Positions 25,120-32,442 of a DNA stretch of 64,000 bases are shown in pieces (position 1 is the first letter of the stretch; the number at the start of each line of letters is the position of its first letter). Below the pieces are notes generated by a model, which saw nothing but the letters and a program-made list of their open reading frames with translations, was not told the origin of the DNA and did no database searches. The stretch is from the NCBI GenBank assembly GCA_035499735.1, contig DATJYC010000043.1, forward strand, positions 1-64,000, written 5' to 3'. Both the position numbers and the translations under genes were made by a program. This stretch comes from VBDM01 sp035499735. Lineage in GTDB: Bacteria > Pseudomonadota > Gammaproteobacteria > Burkholderiales > SG8-39.

Positions 25120-26306
25120 TGTCCGCTCCCCTGAAAGGCATCCGCGTCCTCGAGCTCGGCCAGTTCATCGCGGGCCCGTACGCGGGGCTGCAGCTCGCCG
25201 ACCTCGGCGCGACGGTGATCAAGATCGAGCGGCCGGACGGCGGCGACGCCTTCCGCGCGTTCGGCTTCGCCGAGAACGCGAAAGGCTACAGCCACAACTT
25301 CTGCGCTTTCAACCGCAACAAGCTGAGCGTCGCTCTCGACGTCAACTCTCCGCGCGGGCGCGAGGCCTTTCTGAGGATGGCGCGGCAGGCGGACGTGGTG
25401 CTGGAGAACTTCCGCCCGGGCGTGATGAAGCGGCTGGGATTCGACTACGGATCGCTGAAGGCTGCCAATCCGCGGCTGGTCTACTGCTCGATCAGCGGCT
25501 TCGCCGAGGACGGTCCCTACGGCGACCGCCCCGCGTACGATGCCGTCGGCCAGGCGCTTTCCGGGCTGCTCTCCCTCTTCGTCGACCCCAAGGATCCGCG
25601 CACCCTCGGGCCGACGCTCTCCGACCAGATCACTGGCATGCAGGCATGCATGGCGGCGCTCGCGGCGCTCTACGAGCGCGAGCGCACCGGCAAGGGCGCG
25701 CGCGTCGAGGTGACCATGGTCGAAGCGAGCATGGCGCTGATCCCCGATTCCTTCACCGCGTATACGCACGCGGGTCACGTGATGCAACCCGAGTCGCGTG
25801 CCGCCGTTTCCCTCTCCTTCGCTTTCGCCTGCGCGGACGGCAAGCTCATCGCCATCCACGTCTCGTCGATGGAGAAATTCTGGAAGGCGCTGCTCGCGGC
25901 GGTCGAGCGTCCCGACATCGGCGAGGACGCGCGGTTCCGCGACCGCATGGGCCGGATCAGGAACTACCACGCGCTGGTCGAGACGCTGCGTCCCGTCTTC
26001 GCCGCAAGACCCCGTGCCTACTGGGCCGAGCGGCTCGCGGCGCACGACGTTCCGGCGGCCGTGGTGCATTCGATCCCGGAGGCGATCGAGGAGCCCGAGG
26101 TGAAGTACCTCGGAATGCTGCACGAGCTGACCCACCCGCGATACGGAAAACAGATCGCAATGCGGCGCGCCTCGAGAATCGATGGCGAGCGCGAGTCCCA
26201 GCCTCTCCCGCCGCCGGCGCTCGGCGAGCATACGGATCAAGTCCTGCGCGAATTCGGCTTTGCGTCCGATGAGATCGCAGAGCTGCGCGCAGGCAGTGCT
26301 GCTTGA
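25119..26306 (+). CDS. Type III (CaiB/BaiF) CoA-transferase
   Basis: A 395-aa interlocked-fold CoA-transferase. It begins PLKGIRVLELGQFIAGPYAG and has LADLGATVIKIERPDGGD, NRNKLSVALDVNSPRG, ENFRPGVMKRLG and YCSISGFAEDGPY. At the position of the catalytic Asp of formyl-CoA transferase (SMQDA) this protein has Glu (TMVEAS), a variant also found in some bacterial paralogues. It would move CoA between carboxylic acids. The start ATG overlaps the hydratase stop by one base (TGATG). Co-expression with the synthetase suggests an ATP-saving alternative activation route. Confidence 0.88.
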   Translation: MSAPLKGIRVLELGQFIAGPYAGLQLADLGATVIKIERPDGGDAFRAFGFAENAKGYSHNFCAFNRNKLSVALDVNSPRGREAFLRMARQADVVLENFRPGVMKRLGFDYGSLKAANPRLVYCSISGFAEDGPYGDRPAYDAVGQALSGLLSLFVDPKDPRTLGPTLSDQITGMQACMAALAALYERERTGKGARVEVTMVEASMALIPDSFTAYTHAGHVMQPESRAAVSLSFAFACADGKLIAIHVSSMEKFWKALLAAVERPDIGEDARFRDRMGRIRNYHALVETLRPVFAARPRAYWAERLAAHDVPAAVVHSIPEAIEEPEVKYLGMLHELTHPRYGKQIAMRRASRIDGERESQPLPPPALGEHTDQVLREFGFASDEIAELRAGSAA

Positions 26307-27217
26307 AGCGCAGAACTTCCAGGAAGCTCGCAGTCGGCAGCGCTGCCCTGCTCTCCGCAATGATCACTGGTTGCGGGGGTGCGGGCGGCAGCGGGTCGAG
26401 TTCCGAATCTAACCCCACCCCAGCGTACAACTTTGTCGCCGACAGCGGCGTCCGGGTAGCGGGCGGAATCGGGCCGGTGGAGCTCGTAGTGGGCACAACG
26501 ACGTATATGTACGTCGGCATCGGCGGCACCGCTACGGTCCTGGCATCGACCGACGGACTCGCGTTCACGACGGTACAGGCGACCGTGGACGGCGGTCCCC
26601 TCATCTCGGGGGCCTGGTTTTCGTTCGTCGCGCTTCCCAGCGGAGGCTACCGCATGTATTTTGCCCGGCTGCTGGGTTCGCTCCTGAGCGCCACCTCGAC
26701 GGATGGGCTCACATGGACGAGCGAGCCGGGCACACGAGTCGTGCTCAGCAATATCGCCGTGCCGAAGGTCGTCGCTCTCCTCGGCGGGGGCTATCGCGTG
26801 TACTACACGACTTCAGGAGGCCCGACGGGAATCGCGAGTGAGACCTCGAGCGATGGGCTGAACTTCACCGCGGATGACGGTCTTCGCCTTTCGCCGGTTC
26901 CCAAGAACCACGAGTGGGGAGATCCAAACGTCGTCGTCAGCGGCGGGACCTACCTGATGTCCGCGACGCAAGTACCTTCGGACCATGTGTCATATTCGAG
27001 CATCTGGCTTTCCTCGTCTGCGGACGGAGTCACCTGGACAGACCCGATCCCGATCATCTCGAACCCGGGGGGCAGCCCCGTCGATTCGTCCTTCGCACCG
27101 CTCTCGAACGGGGCGTTCCGGGTCTACCACGGTCTTTTCCTGAACGCGCCTGCCGGACCGAACACCGGGAACGCGCAGAGCGAGATCCTCAGCGGCGTGC
27201 TCACCCCCGCTTCCTAG
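26303..27217 (+). CDS. Predicted lipoprotein with Asp-box-like beta-propeller
   Basis: A 304-aa exported protein with an N-terminal signal ending in the lipobox ITGC (about 21-24), then a Gly/Ser linker. At least four repeats of the type S.DGL.(F/W)T follow (STDGLAFT, STDGLTWT, SSDGLNFT, SADGVTWT), as in BNR/Asp-box sialidase-like propellers. No catalytic sialidase residues were identified. Codon usage and local AT content are visibly less GC-biased than in neighbours. The TTG start overlaps the CoA-transferase stop (TTGA), and the acyl-CoA dehydrogenase starts seven bases downstream, so it is embedded in a catabolic operon. Function unknown. Confidence 0.75.
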   Translation: MKRRTSRKLAVGSAALLSAMITGCGGAGGSGSSSESNPTPAYNFVADSGVRVAGGIGPVELVVGTTTYMYVGIGGTATVLASTDGLAFTTVQATVDGGPLISGAWFSFVALPSGGYRMYFARLLGSLLSATSTDGLTWTSEPGTRVVLSNIAVPKVVALLGGGYRVYYTTSGGPTGIASETSSDGLNFTADDGLRLSPVPKNHEWGDPNVVVSGGTYLMSATQVPSDHVSYSSIWLSSSADGVTWTDPIPIISNPGGSPVDSSFAPLSNGAFRVYHGLFLNAPAGPNTGNAQSEILSGVLTPAS

Positions 27218-27224
27218 CCGGATC

Positions 27225-28376
27225 ATGGATTTCGCCTTCACCGAAGAGCAGCGCATGATGCGCGAGTCCGTTCGCAAGCTCATGGACCGCATCGCGACGC
27301 CCGAGTACGTGCGGCGCCTGGACCGCGAGCAGGCCTACCCCGAGGAGCTGTACTCGGCCTGGGTCGACCTGGGGCTGCTGCGCGTGCCCTTCGAGGAGAA
27401 GTACGGGGGCCTCGGCGGCAGCGTCATCGACCTGATGATCGTCGCCGAGGAGATCTCGAGAAAGAGCGCCGACTTCTTCATGGCCTACGCGGGCAGCGTG
27501 TTCTGCGCGCTCAACGTCGCCCGCAAGGGCTCGGAGGAGCAGAAGCGCCGCTGGCTTCCCAGGGTCCTGTCGGGCGAGATCAAGATGTCGATCTCGATGT
27601 CCGAGCCCGAGGCCGGCTCGGACGTCGGCGCGATGAAGACGGGCGCGCGCCGCGAAGGCGCCGACTGGGTCATCAGCGGGCAGAAGCTCTGGGCGACGGG
27701 CGCGGGCGCCCGCGGCAACGTCATCAACGTCTACGTGCGCACCGACCCGCAGGCGAACATCCGCCAGGGCATGTCGCTCTTCCTCGTCGACAACGACGCG
27801 AAGGGCCTCACGCTGCGGAAGCTCGACATGCTCGGCCGCCGCTGCACCGGCACCTACGAAGTCTTCTTCGACGGCGTGCGGGTTCCGGCAGATCGCCTCG
27901 TCGGAGGCGAGAACAGGGGCTGGGACTGCATTCTCGCGGGGCTGCAGGCCGAGCGCATCACCTCCGCCGCCGGCAATGTCGGGGCCGCGCAGGCCTGCCT
28001 CGACCTCGCCGTCGAGTACTCGAAGGAGCGCAGGCAGTTCGGGCGCGCCATCGGAACCAACCAGGCGATCGCCCACCTGCTCGCCGACATGGCGGCGGAG
28101 ATCGAGGCCGCGCGCGCGCTCACCTGGCGCGCGGCGTGGATGGCCGCGACCGGGCAGGACGCGCTGCGCGAGATCTCGATGGCGAAGCTCTTTTCCTCCG
28201 AGGCCTACGTGAAGTGCGCCAACCTCGGCATGCAGGTCTTCGGCGGCTACGGCTACAGCATGGAGTACGACATGCAGCGCCACTACCGCGACGCGCGGGC
28301 GGCGACGATCGCCGCGGGCACGTCGCAGATGCAGCGGAACATCATCGCGGGCCTGATGGGCCTGAAGGTCGGCTAG
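27225..28376 (+). CDS. Acyl-CoA dehydrogenase
   Basis: This 383-aa FAD enzyme has the family motifs MSEPEAGSDVGAM (about 125-137), GQKLWATGAG, RRQFGRAIGTNQAI and QVFGGYGYSMEY. The usual catalytic Glu in the late EGT motif is Ala here (AAGTSQMQR, 363-371). Glu243 in LQAERI sits where isovaleryl-CoA dehydrogenase keeps its base, so activity is probably retained. It would oxidise an acyl-CoA at the alpha-beta bond. As the last gene of the synthetase operon, it may act on a side-chain-saturated CoA thioester before hydration. It converges with the YfaZ-like gene, overlapping it by four bases. Confidence 0.92.
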   Translation: MDFAFTEEQRMMRESVRKLMDRIATPEYVRRLDREQAYPEELYSAWVDLGLLRVPFEEKYGGLGGSVIDLMIVAEEISRKSADFFMAYAGSVFCALNVARKGSEEQKRRWLPRVLSGEIKMSISMSEPEAGSDVGAMKTGARREGADWVISGQKLWATGAGARGNVINVYVRTDPQANIRQGMSLFLVDNDAKGLTLRKLDMLGRRCTGTYEVFFDGVRVPADRLVGGENRGWDCILAGLQAERITSAAGNVGAAQACLDLAVEYSKERRQFGRAIGTNQAIAHLLADMAAEIEAARALTWRAAWMAATGQDALREISMAKLFSSEAYVKCANLGMQVFGGYGYSMEYDMQRHYRDARAATIAAGTSQMQRNIIAGLMGLKVG

Positions 28377-28915
28377 AAGTTCACCATCAGGCCGACGTAG
28401 CCGCCCCGGTCGATATAAGGCTGCGAGCCGTCCTCCAGCTCGGCGCGCGTCCAGCGGACTCCGACGTACGCGAAGCTGTTGCGGAACACCTCGACCTCGG
28501 CGCGCAGCCCCGTGTCGTAGAAGTTCTTGCCGTCGATGAAGGTCACGACCTTGGGCGCGTAGAAAGCGTAGCCGCCGAAGCCGAAATTGCCGTTATTCGG
28601 GAACCAGCGCAGCTGGCCGCCGAGCGCCAGCGCCGCGACGTCGGAGCCGGCGACGTGGATGGCGTAGACCTTTCCCCCGAGGCCGCCGGCGACGCGCGAC
28701 TTGCCGGCGTTGCCCTCGCCGGCCGCGAGCAGGCCGATGTTGAAGAGGTAGTTCTTGTCGTCCCGGTTGTACATTCCGCCGAAGGTCCAGTCGGCGGCGC
28801 CGAAGGGATTGTCGTACTTCGCCTCGATGGTGTCGTTCGACAGATTGATGTCCAGCGTTCCCGCCGTTGCGGTGACATTCGCCAGCGCGAGCACGGCGAA
28901 CACGATCCAACGCAT
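28373..28915 (-). CDS. YfaZ-family outer-membrane protein
   Basis: A 180-aa predicted beta-barrel with a signal peptide (about 1-19, ending ATAG). It carries DINLSNDTIEAKYD near the N-terminus and many alternating aromatic/Gly strands (GGMYNRDD, FGFGGYAFYAPK), and ends in VNF, the terminal Phe of outer-membrane proteins. This is the YfaZ family, of unknown role. ATG 28915 is chosen because GGAGGAGCAAC precedes it and the signal peptide begins there. It stands alone, upstream (rightward) of the end of the multiheme operon. Confidence 0.8.
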   Translation of the reverse strand: MRWIVFAVLALANVTATAGTLDINLSNDTIEAKYDNPFGAADWTFGGMYNRDDKNYLFNIGLLAAGEGNAGKSRVAGGLGGKVYAIHVAGSDVAALALGGQLRWFPNNGNFGFGGYAFYAPKVVTFIDGKNFYDTGLRAEVEVFRNSFAYVGVRWTRAELEDGSQPYIDRGGYVGLMVNF

Positions 28916-28985
28916 GTTGCTCCTCCGAATCAAGTTGGCTCCCCTGCAAGAGACGGGCGATTATCCCACGGGACGGCGGGCAGTT

Positions 28986-31130
28986 TCAGAAATCCCAGCG
29001 GTATCCCGCGGAAAAGAAGTAACGATGTGTAACCTCCTGGAGGAAGGCGCTGCTCGTGTTCGTGTTCTCGATGCCGGCCTCGAGCTCCAGGGTGATGCTG
29101 TTGCGCCAGCGCCAGCTCGCGCGGCCCACCGGCGAGACGCGCTGGAGGGTGCTGCCGTCGTCGTTCTTCTGCCCGTACCAGAGCACCGCGCCGTCGAAGG
29201 TCCAGCTCGCGCCCACGGGGAAGCGGCTCGTGAGCTGGCCCGCCAGCCCGTGGTACGTGTCCGCGGTCACGCCGCTCACCGAGACGACGGTGACGTCGCG
29301 CGTCGCGAACACGCCCGTGCCGATCGCCTGGCTGGTGAGCGTCTTGATGTAGCCGCTGCCGGGCGTCGCGGGATAGTTGGGAGTTGCGTTCGTGTGGGAA
29401 ATGCGCGTCACCTGGGCATTGAGGCCGAGCTGCCAGACGGAGGTCACCGGGTGCGTAAAGCCTCCGTATGCGATCGCCGATTGCGCAGTCACATCCCGAG
29501 CCTGCTGACGCAGCTCGTCTTCGGTATAGATCGTGAGCAACTGGCGGATCGACGTCGTGGGCGCGCCGATGATCGCGCTCGTGGTCTGCAGCGACGGGGT
29601 CATGCGGTAGTCGAGCAGCATATTGAACGAGGTCTTCCACGGCGCGATCCAGTTCCCCTGCGCGGTCGCGATGTTGAGGTGGCGGAACAGCGTGTCGTAG
29701 TCGACCACCGACGAGAAGTACCCCTGAGGCGTGAAGTAGCGCGCCTCCGCGCCGACCGCGTCGCGGTCGGCGATGCCGTCCACGGTCTGGCGGAACACGT
29801 AGACGTTCCCGCTCCAGCGCTGGTTGAAGGGCCCCAGCTCGGCGCTCGCCCCGTAGAAGCGCTGCACCGAATCGATGGTGAAGCCCGGCACGACCGGCTC
29901 GCCGGCGGCCAGGTTGAGCCGCGCGCTTGAGGTGAAGCCGTACCCGAGCAGAGCGCCGTCGAAGCGGCCGGGGAGGCCCGCGCTGTTGCCGGGCTGCCGT
30001 CCCAGGCGCGCGGAGGCGCTGGCGGGCTTGTACTTGTAGTCGTAGTAGGCCTGGTCCAGGCGGTTGATGCTTTCCTGTCCGGCGATGAAGTTCCGCGTGT
30101 TGACGTCCCGGAACACGATGCGGTTTTCGTGCGCGTCGTTCATAAAGCGCGCATTGAGATCGGCGCTGGTGATGAGCGCCGACTGGTCGACGACCGAGAG
30201 CGTGGTCCGGTCGAGGGCGTTGGGCCCGAGCGGCTGGGAGTCGATCTTGCTGTTCCCGTGATAGTAGAACTGCGACAGGCCTCCGCTGACGAACGAGCGC
30301 CAGCCCTGCTGGGGCTCGGTGGGCGGGCGCAGGACCTCCGCCTGCGGCGCGGCGGCGAGGCTCGCAAGCCGCTGGCGCACGCGCACCGAGTCCTCGCCTT
30401 CCGGATATTTCTTCAGGTAGTTCTCGTACTCGGTCCTCGCGCGGGCGGTGTCTCCGCGGCGCTCGTAGGAAAGAGCGAGAAACTCCTGCGCGTCGCGCGT
30501 CAAGGCGTTCTGGGGCAGCGCGAGCAGCTGCGTGAACGCGCGGATCGCAGCGGCGTAGTCCTCGCGCACGATCGCGCCGCGGCCATCGGCCATCAGCGCC
30601 TCGGGTGAGCCGGCGGGCGCGGGAGCCGCGGGCGGGGCGGCCGGCTGCGATGGCTCGGCCTGAGCCGACGGAGCGGGCGCCGGAGGCGTCGCCGCGGGCG
30701 CCGGAACCGCCGCGGGGGGCGCCGCCGGGCGCGGAAGCAACGCCGCCGCGGGCGGAGCGTCGGCCTTGGCCCGCGAAGTCTTCTCGAGGTTGTCGCGCTC
30801 CTGCGGGTGGACCTGGACGACGCGCGCCTCGCGAAAGCTCGCGGCGAGCTGCCGCCTCGCGCTCTCGGCGTCCCGCTGCGTGCCGAAGAAGCCCATGCAC
30901 AGCTGGTAGCTCACGTTGCTTCCCGACCTCAGCACCCGCCAGTAGAGCGTGTTCCTGCGCAACGAGGCCGGGATCGGAGTGCTCGGGCGGTCCGCGACGT
31001 TCTTCACCGTCGCCAGCGCGACCACGTAGAGATCGGGCGCCGGAGCTTGGGCGCGGGCTTCCTGCGCAAGCAACGCGAGCGCGGCCAGCGCGGCGACCGC
31101 CAGGCCTCCCCTTAGGCCGGTTCTTGTCAT
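28986..31130 (-). CDS. SPOR-TPR-beta-barrel outer-membrane protein of the multiheme cluster
   Basis: A 714-aa exported protein with, in order, a signal peptide (about 1-28), a SPOR-like domain (about 60-110, YQLCMGFFGTQRDAESARRQL), a Pro/Ala-rich linker (about 124-175), a TPR-type helical region (about 180-262, IRAFTQLLALPQN and SYERRGDTARARTEYENYL), and a long beta-rich barrel (about 278-714) ending YRWDF. The terminal Phe and alternating strands indicate an outer-membrane pore. ATG 31130 overlaps the upstream stop by four bases. It is last in the operon after two multiheme cytochromes, so it may form the outer-membrane port of an electron conduit. It is unlike MtrB by eye. Confidence 0.8.
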   Translation of the reverse strand: MTRTGLRGGLAVAALAALALLAQEARAQAPAPDLYVVALATVKNVADRPSTPIPASLRRNTLYWRVLRSGSNVSYQLCMGFFGTQRDAESARRQLAASFREARVVQVHPQERDNLEKTSRAKADAPPAAALLPRPAAPPAAVPAPAATPPAPAPSAQAEPSQPAAPPAAPAPAGSPEALMADGRGAIVREDYAAAIRAFTQLLALPQNALTRDAQEFLALSYERRGDTARARTEYENYLKKYPEGEDSVRVRQRLASLAAAPQAEVLRPPTEPQQGWRSFVSGGLSQFYYHGNSKIDSQPLGPNALDRTTLSVVDQSALITSADLNARFMNDAHENRIVFRDVNTRNFIAGQESINRLDQAYYDYKYKPASASARLGRQPGNSAGLPGRFDGALLGYGFTSSARLNLAAGEPVVPGFTIDSVQRFYGASAELGPFNQRWSGNVYVFRQTVDGIADRDAVGAEARYFTPQGYFSSVVDYDTLFRHLNIATAQGNWIAPWKTSFNMLLDYRMTPSLQTTSAIIGAPTTSIRQLLTIYTEDELRQQARDVTAQSAIAYGGFTHPVTSVWQLGLNAQVTRISHTNATPNYPATPGSGYIKTLTSQAIGTGVFATRDVTVVSVSGVTADTYHGLAGQLTSRFPVGASWTFDGAVLWYGQKNDDGSTLQRVSPVGRASWRWRNSITLELEAGIENTNTSSAFLQEVTHRYFFSAGYRWDF

Positions 31131-31594
31131 TCTTTGTTGTCGGTGCTCGGGGTGCGCTTGTTTTCGTCGGGTGCAATCGGGAAATCGAGCAGCAGGCTGC
31201 GGCGGTCTTCGCCGAGGCGCACGTGGCTGCGGACCGGGCGCTCGTACTGGATCAGGATGCAGACCGGGTTCGGCACGGGCTCGCACCTCGGGTCGAGGGA
31301 GACCCTCACCGTGAAAGGAGGAATGGCGCCGTCTCCCCGGAAATACTTCACCTCGTCGGGAAACGGCGGCTCGCCCGGCAAAAGCGGGGCGAGCGCCTCG
31401 AGCTGCACGTTCACCAGCTCGCCGTTCTTCGACGCGTAGTCGCGGATGTAATGGACAGGGCCGGTGAGCCGCACCCTGACTCGCGGCACCGCGTCGCCTC
31501 TCTCAACGGCGATCTCGTCGATGACCGCGGCGAGCACGGGCGGAGAGGCCAGCGCCGCCCAAGCCAGAAGCGCTACGCATGAGATGCAACGCAT
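31127..31594 (-). CDS. Small exported AMIN-like protein of the multiheme cluster
   Basis: This 155-aa protein has a signal peptide (about 1-22, ending PVLAA) and a beta-rich body. RVRVRLTGPVHYIRDYASKN and LVNVQLEAL resemble the AMIN fold that binds peptidoglycan or secretin-type barrels. Two cysteines (PRCEPVPNPVC, about 113-121) could form a disulfide. There are no heme motifs. It starts seven bases after the 9-heme gene and overlaps the barrel gene by four. An accessory for placing the barrel or anchoring it to the wall is a reasonable inference. The start is ATG 31594; the longer frame reads back into the cytochrome gene. Confidence 0.7.
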   Translation of the reverse strand: MRCISCVALLAWAALASPPVLAAVIDEIAVERGDAVPRVRVRLTGPVHYIRDYASKNGELVNVQLEALAPLLPGEPPFPDEVKYFRGDGAIPPFTVRVSLDPRCEPVPNPVCILIQYERPVRSHVRLGEDRRSLLLDFPIAPDENKRTPSTDNKE

Positions 31595-31601
31595 GCGGCT
31601 T

Positions 31602-32429
31602 TCAGCTCGTCCAGCGCGTGTAGGTGGAGCCCTGATTGCCCAGCGGCCTGTGGCAGCCCGAGAACGAGCAGTCGGGTCCGGTGCCGTCATGGTTGAGCGT
31701 GTTCTTCTGCATGCTTCCCAGATAAGGCGAGTTCCTCAAATGGCATGTGCTGCACTGGCCAGAGCCGTTCCCGAGACTGCTGTTGTGGTTCATCCGCTCC
31801 GCGGTGAAGGTCGTCGTGCTGGTGTGGCAGGCGTCGCAGCCCAGGCTCGCACCGTTGAGCAGCGCGGTCTTGTAGGGAATGTGGTTGGAGGGCATGGCGA
31901 GGCCAGGTCCCCCAGGGGTGTGACAGGTCTCGCAGCTTCCCGCAGCGACACCGTTGTGGTTGAACCCGGCCGGCACCCACGCCGCTGTGCGATGGCAGCT
32001 GTCGCAGGACGCAGTAGTTACCAAGTGGTTCGCCGGCTTCCCGGGCGCGAAGAAGCCGGTGTGGCAGGTCGTGCACGTCCCCGGCGCGACTGTCGCGTGG
32101 TTGTAGCGCGCGCCCTGCCAGGTGGCCGCGGAGCGGTGGCAGTTGTTGCAGGCCTCGTTCGTCTGCACGTGATTGGCGGGCTTGAAGGTCGTGGCGATGC
32201 GGCTGCCCGGGCGGTGGCAGTACTCGCACTGCCTGGGCGTGCCCGCCATCTGTCCGCCGACGTGGCAGTTCTCGCAGGGCGTGACTGCGTGCACGCCGGT
32301 GAGCGGGAACGTCGTGCGCAAGTGGTCGAAGGTGCTGCGGCCGCCCTGCGCGAACGCTGCGCCCGCGTTCAGCAGCACGGCGCCGAAAGCGATCAAGCGC
32401 GCCAGCCGAATGCCGTGTCCGGAGTCCAT
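31602..32429 (-). CDS. Nonaheme c-type cytochrome (8 CXXCH + 1 CX4CH)
   Basis: A 275-aa periplasmic or extracellular cytochrome. After a signal peptide (about 1-28, ending AAFAQ), eight CXXCH motifs occur at Cys52, 68, 94, 119, 142, 166, 198 and 226. A ninth, wider CX4CH (CSFSGCH) starts at Cys254. Extra histidines recur in FNH/NH patterns (e.g. KPANHV, RYNHATV, GFNHNGV) and could be distal ligands for bis-His hemes. Central repeats of about 42 residues alternate CHRTAAW and CHTGF units. GAGGGGAGAAACAAC precedes ATG 32429. It is third in the operon and likely shuttles electrons between the 21-heme protein and the barrel. Confidence 0.93.
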   Translation of the reverse strand: MDSGHGIRLARLIAFGAVLLNAGAAFAQGGRSTFDHLRTTFPLTGVHAVTPCENCHVGGQMAGTPRQCEYCHRPGSRIATTFKPANHVQTNEACNNCHRSAATWQGARYNHATVAPGTCTTCHTGFFAPGKPANHLVTTASCDSCHRTAAWVPAGFNHNGVAAGSCETCHTPGGPGLAMPSNHIPYKTALLNGASLGCDACHTSTTTFTAERMNHNSSLGNGSGQCSTCHLRNSPYLGSMQKNTLNHDGTGPDCSFSGCHRPLGNQGSTYTRWTS

Positions 32430-32442
32430 GTTGTTTCTCCCC

